Below are positions 16,211 to 25,420 of a stretch of 64,000 nucleotides of DNA, one piece after another. The DNA lies in assembly GCF_051175385.1 (NCBI RefSeq), contig NZ_CP195106.1:4216001-4280000 (forward strand). The letters run 5' to 3'. Both the position numbers and the translations under genes were made by a program. The notes below the pieces were generated by a model. The model saw only the letters and a program-made list of their open reading frames with translations. It made no database searches and had not been told where the DNA came from. The stretch comes from Tundrisphaera lichenicola. GTDB taxonomy: Bacteria > Planctomycetota > Planctomycetia > Isosphaerales > Isosphaeraceae. Within the stretch, counting starts at the first letter, position 1. Each line of letters starts with the position of its first letter.

Positions 16211-17821
16211 TCAGCGACCCGCCGCCTGGTCCCGGACTCCGGTCAGAGCCCCCCGGAGCCGCCTCCCGTCGTGGAGCGGAAATGCGTACTCTCGAGAGCG
16301 GGCCACGCCATTCAACTTGAGGCCGGAGCGGAGTCGTTCGCGCTCCGCCAGGAGCCTGGCTCGGGCCGGCTCGGTCCATCGGGCAAGCTCCAGATTGGCC
16401 TGGCGGATCGATCGAAGCCGCTCAAGACGTTGTTTTCGGTATGTGACCTCCCCTTCGATGGCGATCCACTTGGCCTCGATTGCCGCTCGGGCCTCGACCG
16501 GGCGGGGGTCGGGGAGATGTCGATCCGGGTTGAATTCCAGGTCGCGGATCGACCGGTCGACGGCCCGAAGAGCCTCCGGGGACGCCGTATCAGATTCCAG
16601 CCCGATCCACTGGGTGAGCGAGAGCGTCAGGAACCTCGGCGGTTCGATCCCGAAGAAGCCCCGTGCCACTTCATCCCCCAATTCGTCGTACTTGGCCCCG
16701 CCGATCCCGTGGACGAAAAGGTCGCCGAGCAGGTAGCGCGAGAACATCGTGGTGGTCAAGGCCCGGGTTCGGACCCGGATTCCCTTCGAGGGAAGCTCGC
16801 AAAGCGCCCCGACGGCACAACAGGCGTCTCGGTCGGCGGAGAGGGGAAGCTCCAGGAAGGGCCGGTCTTCGCCACCGATTCGCAACTCGATCGATCGAGG
16901 GAGCAGGCGGGCCATCAAGGGCCGTCGACGGGGCGATTGCGCACGCCAGGCCCAGAATGGGGCTTCGAGCCAGTCCTCCTGGATAGCCAGGGCGGGGACC
17001 GGGTGATTCTTGCTGCGAATCCCATAGGCGGCGCGATATCGGGCCAGCGCCGCGTTGTGGGTGGCCTGGAACCTCGGGAGCTGGGCCAGGAGGTGGGAGG
17101 CGAACCATCCGAACGCCTCGGTTTCGCAGAGCGACCCGAGCGTGACTTCGATGTTCCTGACCCCCCAATCCGCCTCGACTTCTCGGCGAGCCAGGGCGAA
17201 TCTCAACCCCACCCTGGAGGTATCATCGGCCCTCCGAAGGACCCGAGGCCAGAATTCCTCCAGGATCGGCCGGTCGACCAGCCCCCCCATCGTCGAGAGG
17301 GCCCGGTCGGCAAACGATGCGAACAGGCCCTCGTCCTGGACTGCCTGATCCTCATAGGGGACCTCGCCAGCCCAGACATCGAAGGCCACGGCTGAGGCTC
17401 GGAGCCCGCTTTCGTCCCGGTGAGGCACCCGGATGGTCGGGCCCTTGGGAATGTCGTTGTCGACGATCAAGTTCAGCCCGACCCCGCCCGACTTCTCTGC
17501 CAGGCCGGCGACCGCGAAGTTCTTCACCCAGACCCCGGGATGGAACAGCTCGGGTTGGTGGCCGGTGACCACCAGCCGATCGGGCTGGGCCGGGACATCG
17601 GGCCAGTCGAGGCCGAAGGCCTCGTGATGACGCTTCGCCAGGGCGATGACCTGGGCGCGGGCCATGGTCCGGAGGCGGTCGGCCTTCCTCCCCTGGAAGT
17701 CATAATCCCATCGGTCGAGCCGGTCGGCGTTTTCCAGCAGGGCGAGTTCGGCTTGCTCGAGAGCGGGATCCGCCAGCAAGGCGCCGTCGGAGGAAGGGGC
17801 CCGCAGGCGGTGGGGATGCAT
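16211..17821 (-). CDS. Conserved protein remotely similar to BshC (bacillithiol cysteine ligase)
   Basis: 536 aa, close to the usual BshC length. Two anchor regions can be aligned with BshC: LVVTGHQPELFHPGVWVKN with the BshC VVGGQQAGLLTGPLYTIHK block, and near residue 415 VHGIGGAKYDELGDEVA...FFGIEPPRF with the BshC AGPGEINYWGELK...PRL block. BshC adds cysteine to GlcN-malate in bacillithiol synthesis. The match is from memory of sequence motifs and is remote, so the reaction is not claimed. The upstream GT2 gene stops in TGATG shared with the ATG at 17821, so translation is coupled. No cysteine or metal motif is obvious. Confidence 0.75.
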   Translation of the reverse strand: MHPHRLRAPSSDGALLADPALEQAELALLENADRLDRWDYDFQGRKADRLRTMARAQVIALAKRHHEAFGLDWPDVPAQPDRLVVTGHQPELFHPGVWVKNFAVAGLAEKSGGVGLNLIVDNDIPKGPTIRVPHRDESGLRASAVAFDVWAGEVPYEDQAVQDEGLFASFADRALSTMGGLVDRPILEEFWPRVLRRADDTSRVGLRFALARREVEADWGVRNIEVTLGSLCETEAFGWFASHLLAQLPRFQATHNAALARYRAAYGIRSKNHPVPALAIQEDWLEAPFWAWRAQSPRRRPLMARLLPRSIELRIGGEDRPFLELPLSADRDACCAVGALCELPSKGIRVRTRALTTTMFSRYLLGDLFVHGIGGAKYDELGDEVARGFFGIEPPRFLTLSLTQWIGLESDTASPEALRAVDRSIRDLEFNPDRHLPDPRPVEARAAIEAKWIAIEGEVTYRKQRLERLRSIRQANLELARWTEPARARLLAERERLRSGLKLNGVARSREYAFPLHDGRRLRGALTGVRDQAAGR

Positions 17822-18537
17822 CAACGACAACCCCCCGCGACTTCCAGCCCGGCCCGATCGAGCGCCTCGCGGAACACCGTCTTGTAGTGATTCAGGCGGA
17901 AGTTCGCGTCATCGAGCGCCCCGCCGAAGGCTCGATTCTCGTCGAGGTAGATCAAGGGCACGGGCACCTCGTTGACCTTCATCTCATGCTGGACGGCCTG
18001 GACCCAGACCTGGAGGGGCATCGCGTAATCGAAATTGGTGATCTCGAACTTTTCCAGGGCAGAGGTCCGGTAGGCCTTAAATCCGCAGAAGGCGTCGGTC
18101 AAGCCCAGGCCGAGGCACTCGTTGAGCCAGCGCGTAACCTCGATGTTGATCCGACGCCGCTCGATGGGAGGGATCTGGGTGGGGTCGAACACCTTGAGGT
18201 ATCGGCTACCCGAGACGATGTCGGCGTCGGCGAGCCCGGCGGCCAGTTCCGGGATGCGTTCGGGCTCGTGCTGGCCGTCGCAGTCAATCGTGACCAGGCC
18301 GTCGAAGCCGTTCTCGACCGTATAGCGGAACGCGCTATCGATCCCCGCTCCATAGCCTCGGTTACGCTCATGGCGGACCACCCGGACCTGTGGGAAGGCC
18401 CGGAGCATTTCGGGCGTCCGATCGGTCGAGCCGTCGTCGACAGCCAGGACATCCTCGGTATGGCGAAGGACCTCGGCCAGGACCGGCTCCAGGTGGGCTT
18501 CTTCGTTGTAGACGGGGATGGCGGTGAGGATACGCAT
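17821..18537 (-). CDS. Family 2 glycosyltransferase
   Basis: 238 aa GT-A enzyme of the dolichyl-phosphate-mannose-synthase type. Visible motifs: ILTAIPVYNEEAHL at the N-terminus, LAVDDGSTDRT (nucleotide sugar and metal site), VVRHERNRGYGAGI, VTIDCDGQHEP (the second Asp motif) and SGSRYLK. There is no C-terminal membrane helix, so it is soluble or peripheral, adding a sugar to a lipid phosphate or small acceptor. The stop codon overlaps the start of the BshC-like gene. The neighbours (BshC-like, GNAT) are an unusual context for such an enzyme. Confidence 0.9.
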   Translation of the reverse strand: MRILTAIPVYNEEAHLEPVLAEVLRHTEDVLAVDDGSTDRTPEMLRAFPQVRVVRHERNRGYGAGIDSAFRYTVENGFDGLVTIDCDGQHEPERIPELAAGLADADIVSGSRYLKVFDPTQIPPIERRRINIEVTRWLNECLGLGLTDAFCGFKAYRTSALEKFEITNFDYAMPLQVWVQAVQHEMKVNEVPVPLIYLDENRAFGGALDDANFRLNHYKTVFREALDRAGLEVAGGCR

Positions 18538-18789
18538 GGACGGCCCCGAAGCGGGAGGATCGAGCCCGGATCTTCCGAGAAAACCCTTCAGCCCTTAACA
18601 TCCTGCAAAAAATGGACCTTCGCATTCTAGTTCGGGGGGAAGGGAAGTCAACGAACCGCGAGGACCGACCTCGATGGCCGACCCAACCCCCTTGACCGGG
18701 TCCCTGCCTGGCCCCTAGCATGGCATCCGTCGCCGGGAGGAGTGTCCCTGCGCGCTTCATCATCTTTTCTCGATCTCCCCGAACCCTTT

Positions 18790-21700
18790 ATGACCGAACC
18801 TGAATCGGATAAGCCGCTCCCCAGGAGCGAGTCGGAGGGTGATCTCCCGGCCGACGAGACGCCGGTCGAGGCCCCTGCGCCGGAGCCCTGGACCCCTCGA
18901 CGTGTCTTCGAGTGGAATTCGTACTACGACCTATATGTGGCCGGATTCGTGGTCCTGCTGGCCTTCCTCGGCTCGGCGAACAAGATCCAGCCGATCAATT
19001 CGTCGATCTGGAGCCTGCTCCACGCCGGTCGCCAGTCGATCGGCGCGGGCTCGCCGGTGGTGACCAACACCTGGACGATCGCCGGGGAGGGGGCGAGGTG
19101 GGTGAACATCTCGTGGCTCTTCGAGGTGATCCATTACGGGTTGCATTCGGCGGTGGCCTCGATCGTCCCCCCGCCCGAACCGGGGATGCCGACGCCCCTG
19201 GTCGGCGGCCCGGCCGAGCAATACGCCGCCGGGGCCCTGATCGCCCTGAGTGCCCTGATCCGAGGGCTCACGGCCTGGCTCTTGATGGGGCTGAGGCGAA
19301 AAGGCCCGGGACTCTGGTGGGCCGCGATTTGCGCGACGCTGGCCGTGGGCGTCACACTGGGACCGGCCTCGGTCGAATCCTTCGCACCGACGGCCGACGG
19401 TGAGGTCATCCGCACGGTCCGCCCGACGATCGACGTGAGCCCTGGAGGGATCGCCGGCCCCGCGGCGGTCTCCCCGGAGAACTGGGGCCTGTTCTTCTTC
19501 GCCATCGAACTTCTCCTGCTCCATCATGCGATGAACCTGGGGAAGACCGGACGCCTTTTCTGGTTGGTGCCGCTGTTCGTCGTCTGGGCGAACATGGATG
19601 AGAACTATGCCTTCGGCCTGGTCGTGCTCGCTGCGGCGGTGGTCGGTCTCGGGTTCGGGAAGCCTCGAGAGGAGGCCCGGCCGTCGTTGAAGTCCGGGCT
19701 GATCGCATTGGCGGCCTGCTTCGGGGTGACTTTCGCCAGTCCTTCGCATGTCTTCGGAGTCCTGGCGGCCTTCTCGTCGATCTATCGGGCCGTCGGCCTG
19801 GATTTCGGCCCTCCATCTCCCGTGCCGATTTCGGTCTTCGGTACTGGTCTGGGTGCCGACTTCTCCCGATCCTTCCAGATCTATTACGTGGCCTTGGTTG
19901 GCCTCGGCCTGATCTCGTTCCTCCTCAATCGCCGGAACTTCTCGCTGGGCCGGTTCCTGATGTTCGTGGTCTCGGCGGCCCTCTGGGCCTTGGCCCTGAA
20001 CTACACCGCGATGTTCGGCTGCGTTTTCGCCGCGACCCTCGCCCTCAACGGCCAGGAGTGGTATCTCGACACATTCGGGGCGGAAGGCCGGCTCGGCGCG
20101 GGGTGGGCCCTCTGGTCGACCGGCGGCCGACTGGTGACGATCTCGCTGGTCTTCGCGGCGATCACCTCCGGGGTGACCGGCTGGGGACGCGAGGTTGGGG
20201 AGTCGCAGTTCGGTTTCGGCTTCAATCCCGATGATTTCCCGTTCGAGGCCGCCGAGGCGGTCAAGGCGGCCCCGATCGAGGGGAATATCCTGAACACGAC
20301 CAGGGCCCAGGGTGATGCCCTCGCCTGGCGGACCGGCGGGCGCCGCAAGGCCTTTCTCGACAGCCGGCTCCATCTCTATTCGCGCGACATCTTCCTCGAA
20401 TGGGACAAGGTCCGCCGGGCGATCCGGGACGACCAGGTCGAGGTCTGGCAGCCGGTCCTGGACCAGTCCAAGATCAGCGCGATCATGCTCCGTCCCTCCG
20501 GGGCCGATAGCTCTCCCGTGACTTACGCGAGGCTCCTGGGGAGCCCCCACTGGATCCCGTTCTATGACGACGGCGCGGTCGTCATGTTCGGCCGGTCCGA
20601 TCCGAACGCCCCGGCGACGGACCTCGCCTATTTCAAGGCGAACCGCCTCGATGCCGAGGCCCTGGCTTACCAGCGGCCTCGGCCGGTACCCCCCTGGGAA
20701 CGTCCGCCGACCCCGACATACGAGCCGATCGACAGCATCTTCAAGAACCGCTTGTTGAACCGGCCCCAGCCCCATACCGATGCGGCTCGCCGGTGGCTCC
20801 GACCGGCCGACGTACCCCCGGGGACTTCGTATCTGCCGGACCCCGCCCACTGCCTGATGGCCATCCGAGAGGCTCGCGCCGCCCTCTCGGCGAAGCCCGA
20901 CGACGTGACCGCGTTTCGCTGGCTCTTCGAGGCCTATAGGCTCCTCTTGACCCAGGAGTCGGCCTTGATTGCGGGCCTGGCACCGACGCCGGAGAACATG
21001 GCCCAGATCCTCCAGACTCCGATCCAGCCCCGGGCCCTTGGCAACCGATTCCGGCAGCTCTTGACCGCGCTGAATTTCACGATCCAGACCCTCCCGCCGG
21101 CCAAGACGCTCGAAGAGCGGATCGACAAGGTGAATCTGAATTTCACCCTGGCCCAGTACTACATCCAGGCCGGGGCCTACGACCTGGCTCGCGAGCGACT
21201 TTCGGCGATCGAACCTCGCGAGGGGGAGATGGACGAGGAGTTCTTCAAGAATCTCACCCGCCTGCTCGGCGAGTTGAACCAGCGCGTCGAGGGGATCCAG
21301 AACCAGATGAGCGACCTGGTCATCAACAACCAGGCCACTCCCCTGGATCAGGCGAATTTCGCCCGATCGCAAGGCGCCCCGAGCCTGGCGATCCGGGAGC
21401 TCGAAGAGCTGAACGACGCCGGGACCAACCCCGCCGCCGTTCGCCCGCTCCTGGTCGACCTCTATTGCGACTCCGGGATGCCCGAGAAGGCCCTCGAAGT
21501 CATCGGCCCCCTGAACGTTGACGATCCTTCGCTCAGCACCGGGGTCGGCACCGCTGCGTACCGACAGGGGCAAGTCTACTTTCTCCTCGGGAATTACGAG
21601 AACGCGGTGACCCTCTGGCGCGACAAGTCGGTGGCCCAACTCCGGACTCAGCGAGGCTTGATGGCCCCGGTCGCCACCCAGATGCTGCTCAATGGCGATC

Positions 21701-22086
21701 CGGTCGCCTCGACCCGGATGCTCCTGGAACTCCCCGAGAAGGTCGACCAGCAGGCTCAGTGGGAATTCGAGCTGGGCCTGGCTGTCCTGGAAGGGGGCCT
21801 CTCGCCCGAGGTGGCCGCCGAGCATTTCACGAGCGCCTTGAAGCTCGAGCCCAATCTCCTGGCCAGGCCCGTCATCGCCTATTACCTGGAGAAGCTCGGG
21901 AAGCCCGTGCCTCCCCCGACAACCGTGGAGACTCCGGCCCCGGCGACTCCGGCGACCGAGCCGACTCCTGCCCCGGCGACTCCGGCGACCGAGCCCGCCC
22001 CGAAGCCCGAGGCGGCCGAGGAAGCCAAGCCGACGGATGCGCCGAAGCCCGAGGAAGCCAAGCCGGCGGATGCTCCTAAAGGATGA
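18790..22086 (+). CDS. Large multi-pass membrane protein with TPR-like C-terminus
   Basis: About 1098 aa, function unknown. The first 490 residues hold about ten hydrophobic helices (for example LYVAGFVVLLAFLGSA, LFWLVPLFVVWANMDENYAF, FLMFVVSAALWALAL), an arrangement seen in membrane glycosyltransferase-like proteins. Residues 490-650 form a soluble region, and 690-1030 are helical repeats of TPR type (ALIAGLAPTPENMAQIL, LARPVIAYYLEKLGKPV). The tail is Pro/Ala/Glu-rich with two ATPATEP(A/T)P units. The ATG at 18790 is my choice; a GTG at 18742 has a GGGAGGA directly next to it, too close for normal use. A strong terminator follows. Confidence 0.82.
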   Translation: MTEPESDKPLPRSESEGDLPADETPVEAPAPEPWTPRRVFEWNSYYDLYVAGFVVLLAFLGSANKIQPINSSIWSLLHAGRQSIGAGSPVVTNTWTIAGEGARWVNISWLFEVIHYGLHSAVASIVPPPEPGMPTPLVGGPAEQYAAGALIALSALIRGLTAWLLMGLRRKGPGLWWAAICATLAVGVTLGPASVESFAPTADGEVIRTVRPTIDVSPGGIAGPAAVSPENWGLFFFAIELLLLHHAMNLGKTGRLFWLVPLFVVWANMDENYAFGLVVLAAAVVGLGFGKPREEARPSLKSGLIALAACFGVTFASPSHVFGVLAAFSSIYRAVGLDFGPPSPVPISVFGTGLGADFSRSFQIYYVALVGLGLISFLLNRRNFSLGRFLMFVVSAALWALALNYTAMFGCVFAATLALNGQEWYLDTFGAEGRLGAGWALWSTGGRLVTISLVFAAITSGVTGWGREVGESQFGFGFNPDDFPFEAAEAVKAAPIEGNILNTTRAQGDALAWRTGGRRKAFLDSRLHLYSRDIFLEWDKVRRAIRDDQVEVWQPVLDQSKISAIMLRPSGADSSPVTYARLLGSPHWIPFYDDGAVVMFGRSDPNAPATDLAYFKANRLDAEALAYQRPRPVPPWERPPTPTYEPIDSIFKNRLLNRPQPHTDAARRWLRPADVPPGTSYLPDPAHCLMAIREARAALSAKPDDVTAFRWLFEAYRLLLTQESALIAGLAPTPENMAQILQTPIQPRALGNRFRQLLTALNFTIQTLPPAKTLEERIDKVNLNFTLAQYYIQAGAYDLARERLSAIEPREGEMDEEFFKNLTRLLGELNQRVEGIQNQMSDLVINNQATPLDQANFARSQGAPSLAIRELEELNDAGTNPAAVRPLLVDLYCDSGMPEKALEVIGPLNVDDPSLSTGVGTAAYRQGQVYFLLGNYENAVTLWRDKSVAQLRTQRGLMAPVATQMLLNGDPVASTRMLLELPEKVDQQAQWEFELGLAVLEGGLSPEVAAEHFTSALKLEPNLLARPVIAYYLEKLGKPVPPPTTVETPAPATPATEPTPAPATPATEPAPKPEAAEEAKPTDAPKPEEAKPADAPKG

Positions 22087-22106
22087 CCTCACGGCAGGCT
22101 GCAAGG

Positions 22107-22144
22107 CCCGACTCCCCCGGATCGAAAGGGGGAGTCGGGATTTT
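22107..22144. terminator. Terminator, 12-bp perfect stem with T tract
   Basis: CCCGACTCCCCC at 22107-22118 pairs with GGGGGAGTCGGG at 22128-22139, loop GGATCGAAA, followed by ATTTTCT. It lies 20 bases after the large membrane protein and before the convergent MoxR gene. Confidence 0.85.
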
Positions 22145-22176
22145 CTCCGATCGGGGGGGATGAGGCTCGGGGCGGC

Positions 22177-23307
22177 TCAGGCCCCGATCCGCTCCAGGAG
22201 TTTCTTCGATCGATCGAGGAGATGGCGGCGGGCCTGATCGTCGGCAACCCAGGCCGATCGGTCGGTGATCGTGGCGATCCGATCGCGGAACCTGGCCAGG
22301 GCGGCAAGCGAGGTCGGCCGCTCGCCCAGTTGGGCTTCGAGGTCTTCGAGTTGTCGGGCGAGATCCTCGGCCTCGACTCGCTCCGGCGCGGCGGCTAGCG
22401 GGTGCGTCTTCGGCTGGTCGCGATGCTGGTCGAGCACCCCGTTGATCAGGGCGGCCAGGGGGTCGATCTGTTCGACCCGATCCCAGACGTACCGGAGGAC
22501 CCAGAGGTCGGACGCGTTGGCTTGCTCTCGCCCGCTCAGGAGAGCCGAGGCCGCCAGGAGCTTGAGCATCTTCACCGCACGCCGGTCCGAGATTGCCACC
22601 CCGAGGTCGCGGATCTTGAAGATGACCTCGGCATAGGGCTCGGTCACTTTGGACAGGTCGACCGCGTGGAGGCGACCCGAAAGGTTTCGGAGATCGCCGG
22701 CCGTCACTCCGGAAGTGGAAGGACTGGACCGCTCCAGGGCCCAGCCGGCCGCGAGGAGCCCGGGCATGGACTCTCGCCGGAGCTGGTTGACGTGACAGCG
22801 GAGGAGGAACCGGTCGAAGAGAGCCCCCAGGGCCTCGTCCTCGGCCAGGTGGTTCGAGGCCGAGAAGAGCGAGAGTAACGGCAGGTCGCGGACCTCGGCC
22901 CCTCGGCGATAGACCCGCTCGTTGAGGACGGTCAGCAGGTTATTCAGGATCGCGCTATTGGCATTGAAGAGTTCGTCGAGGAAGGCAAACTCGGCCTCCG
23001 GGAGCATCCCGGTGGTCACCGTGGCCACCGAGCCCTCGCGGAGTCGGGCCAGGTCGATCGGCCCGAAGATCTCGTTGGGTTCGGAGAACCTCGTCAGGAG
23101 GTATTCGAAGTAACGTCCCTGGACTGCCGAGGCGAACTGGCGGATCAAGGCCGACTTCGCCGTCCCGGGAGGACCGTACAGGAACAGGTGCTCGCCCGCG
23201 ACCACCGCCAGGGCGATCAGGTCGACGACCTCGTCCCGGCCGACGAACCGGCGTTTCAAGACCTCGACCACCTCTTCGCGGAGCCTTCGGACCGTCTCAT
23301 CACCCAA
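22177..23307 (-). CDS. MoxR-family AAA+ ATPase (RavA-like)
   Basis: 376 aa. AAA+ core with Walker A GPPGTAKS (near residue 45), the ring-pore loop region LLTRFSEPNEIFGPID, Walker B EFAFLDELFNAN, sensor SLFSASNHLAEDEAL and arginine finger FDRFLLR. A C-terminal helical lid follows (KMLKLLAASALLSGREQANASDLWVLRYVWDRVEQID, given as shorter motifs KMLKLLAASALLSG and DLWVLRYVWDRVEQID). MoxR ATPases act as chaperones that load metals or activate partner proteins, usually with a von Willebrand factor A partner. None is next to it. The start overlaps the upstream gene by 8 bases, so both are coupled. Confidence 0.93.
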   Translation of the reverse strand: MGDETVRRLREEVVEVLKRRFVGRDEVVDLIALAVVAGEHLFLYGPPGTAKSALIRQFASAVQGRYFEYLLTRFSEPNEIFGPIDLARLREGSVATVTTGMLPEAEFAFLDELFNANSAILNNLLTVLNERVYRRGAEVRDLPLLSLFSASNHLAEDEALGALFDRFLLRCHVNQLRRESMPGLLAAGWALERSSPSTSGVTAGDLRNLSGRLHAVDLSKVTEPYAEVIFKIRDLGVAISDRRAVKMLKLLAASALLSGREQANASDLWVLRYVWDRVEQIDPLAALINGVLDQHRDQPKTHPLAAAPERVEAEDLARQLEDLEAQLGERPTSLAALARFRDRIATITDRSAWVADDQARRHLLDRSKKLLERIGA

Positions 23308-23938
23308 GGGCCACCCCCACGCGATCTCGGAGGGCGGCCGGTCGGGCCTTCCCCAGTCTTTCGTAAATCATCTCGACATAATCCAGTGCCAGCCCACTCG
23401 GCATCCAACCCGGCTTCTCGTGGTCCGCCAATCTCTCGGCGTAGAGCATCAGGAGTCCAGGGTGGGAGCCGAGGCTCCCCAGGTCATCCGGAGGCCCTTC
23501 GACGTCCGACAGGACGCCCGAGAGCGGCCAGCCCCGGAGGACTTCCCCCAGGATTTCCCCCAGTCGGTCACCCGGCGCGATCGACCGGGCCCGCCGTAAG
23601 ACCTGGGGAAGGAACCGCAAGGTTAGGTCGGCCGAAAGGTGTTCCGACTCTCGACTCGGCCGGGCCGGCAGGATCAGGACCCGCTCCACGAGCTCGACCG
23701 GCTCGGAGCGGTCGATCAGGAACCAGCAGGCTTGCCGGACGAATTCCGAGGCCAGGAGAGCCGAATCCCCATCAAACTCGATCGACGGCCCGGCCAAGTC
23801 GAGCCTGTGATCGGCGAATGCCGACTCCAGGACGGCCAGAGCTTCGGGTCGCTCCTTCGCCGATGGGATCGGCCGCTCTCGGAATACTACCTGACCATCC
23901 TTCAAGAGCCCGCGAAGGAAGTCGCCCAACGATGACAT
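23300..23938 (-). CDS. Conserved protein partner of the MoxR ATPase
   Basis: 212 aa, acidic, mostly helical, no signal peptide and no membrane helix. The sequence starts MSSLGDFLRGLLKDGQVVFRER... (LGDFLRGLLKDG) and ends in VEMIYERLGKARPAALRDRVG. I know no domain for it. It overlaps the MoxR ATPase by 8 bases and so probably works with it, for example as adaptor or substrate. The ATG at 23938 is chosen over an upstream start because the N-terminus there is compact; the upstream extension is Cys/Arg-rich and looks spurious. Confidence 0.75.
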   Translation of the reverse strand: MSSLGDFLRGLLKDGQVVFRERPIPSAKERPEALAVLESAFADHRLDLAGPSIEFDGDSALLASEFVRQACWFLIDRSEPVELVERVLILPARPSRESEHLSADLTLRFLPQVLRRARSIAPGDRLGEILGEVLRGWPLSGVLSDVEGPPDDLGSLGSHPGLLMLYAERLADHEKPGWMPSGLALDYVEMIYERLGKARPAALRDRVGVALG

Positions 23939-24085
23939 ATCGATCCCCGATCGACTCTCCCCCACACTTTCTCCGATTTCCTCCCAGTCGACTCTAACCG
24001 AGCAGGTCCTCCGAGGACAGGTCGAGCATGCGGGCAACCACCCTCGACCGGCCGATCCTGATGTTCGAACACCTCGCGGTCCCCC

Positions 24086-25420
24086 CTATCGGGCCTCACC
24101 GGCCAGTTCTCCGAGCCGTTTCGAGACATTCATCAGGGACCGCCCGGTGTGGTAATTGGCCTTCCATTGGGTGGCCTTACGACCGTCGCCGATCAGCCTC
24201 CCTTCGCAGGTCGTCTCGCCGAACCAGCCGCCGAACTCGGGATCGATCATGTGGGCCTCGATGAACGCCCACTGTTTCCGGAAGGCCCGGATGTACCGGT
24301 CGGTCTCGCCGGAATACTTCCGGTCCATCAGGAGGAGGGCGTTCAGCCCTTCGGCCTGGGTCCACCAGACCTTGGTGGTGTCATACGCCTTGCCGGCGAA
24401 GACGTCCCCCTTGTCGAAGAATCCGCCGTGCTGGTCGTCCCATCCCCAGTCGAGCGCGTGGTCGATCAGGCTCCGGGCGACCTTCCAGGTGACCGGATCC
24501 TCCGGGATCCCCAGGATCTCCGCGGCGTCGACCAGCAGGTAAGCCGTCTCGACGTCATGGCCGAACGAGTCGTGGGCCGGGGCCGGTCGCCAGTCCCGGG
24601 AGAGGTAAAGGTTGAGGGCTCCGGGCTCGGCGGCGATCCGATCCCGGACGATGGTCAGGAGTTCCTCCAGCCGGGCCTTCACGGCCGGGGTCTTCTCGAT
24701 CTTGTAATACTCGGCGACGGCCTCCAGGAGATGGATGTGCGAGTTCATCGACTTGAAGCCGTAGTAGACGCCCAGCCGGTCGGTCCGCTTGCCGACCGGG
24801 GCCGAGGGGTCGTAGGTGATCACGGGCTTGCCGTCGCGGGCGATGGCCTCGAAGTAGCCCCCATGTTCATCGTCGTGCGCCCGATGTTCGAGCCAGTCAT
24901 AGGCGTCGCGGGCGACCTTCCGGGCCGTCTCGTCGCGGGTGATCTCGTAGGCCGTCGAGGCCGCATAGAGCGCGAACGCGGTCCCGTAGACATGCTTCTC
25001 GTCGCCGCGAGAGGAGGAGACCTTTCCATCCATCTCGACCAGCCAGTGAAATCCGCCGGAGGAGGCATCGCGCATCGTCCGGTCGAGATAAGCGACCCCT
25101 CGCCTGGCATAACCTTCGAACTCCTCGCGGTGGGGCGCGGAGTGGCGGGCGAAGGCGGCGGCTGTCCAGATCATCCGCGACTGATAGACCAGGAACCGGT
25201 TCTCATCGGGGATCGGCGACCAGTCTCGGGCATAGGTCTGGTGGAACGCGCCGTCGGGATCGAGCGACCGAGGATACCAGTGCCGGGTCAACTCTCCGGT
25301 CAGCAGGGACTCGACCTTTAAGCGGAGGTCGCGAGCCTCCACCGGGCCGATGGCCTGCGAGAAGACGGAGGACGGGGCGATCAGGGCCAGGAGGACGGCG
25401 AGTCGGAGTGGAGTGTTCAT
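24086..25420 (-). CDS. AGE-family epimerase/isomerase, secreted
   Basis: 444 aa. A signal peptide (residues 1-22, ending FSQA) precedes an (alpha/alpha)6 barrel of the N-acylglucosamine 2-epimerase / cellobiose 2-epimerase type. Recognisable blocks are QSRMIWTAAAFARHSA, GGFHWLVEMDGK, KHVYGTAFALYAASTAYEIT, EHGGYFEAIARDGKP, KSMNSHIHLLEAVAEYY, FGHDVETAYLLVDAAEILG, DQHGGFFDKGD, KVWWTQAEGLNALLLM; the conserved His and Glu of this family are among them. Family enzymes interconvert sugar epimers at C2, but a secreted one may act on glycans. It overlaps the ceramidase-LamG gene by 4 bases (ATGA), so both are in one unit. Confidence 0.9.
   Translation of the reverse strand: MNTPLRLAVLLALIAPSSVFSQAIGPVEARDLRLKVESLLTGELTRHWYPRSLDPDGAFHQTYARDWSPIPDENRFLVYQSRMIWTAAAFARHSAPHREEFEGYARRGVAYLDRTMRDASSGGFHWLVEMDGKVSSSRGDEKHVYGTAFALYAASTAYEITRDETARKVARDAYDWLEHRAHDDEHGGYFEAIARDGKPVITYDPSAPVGKRTDRLGVYYGFKSMNSHIHLLEAVAEYYKIEKTPAVKARLEELLTIVRDRIAAEPGALNLYLSRDWRPAPAHDSFGHDVETAYLLVDAAEILGIPEDPVTWKVARSLIDHALDWGWDDQHGGFFDKGDVFAGKAYDTTKVWWTQAEGLNALLLMDRKYSGETDRYIRAFRKQWAFIEAHMIDPEFGGWFGETTCEGRLIGDGRKATQWKANYHTGRSLMNVSKRLGELAGEAR

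Noticed and set aside
14825..17395. Long open frame of 856 codons on the + strand
   Set aside because: It is the antisense of the GNAT and BshC-like genes. Its sequence is Gly/Asp/Arg-rich and has no domain; long antisense frames are expected at this GC content.
18931..22104. 1057-codon frame on the - strand over the large membrane protein
   Set aside because: Arg/Gly/Asp-rich shadow of the + strand gene; no ribosome site, signal or domain.
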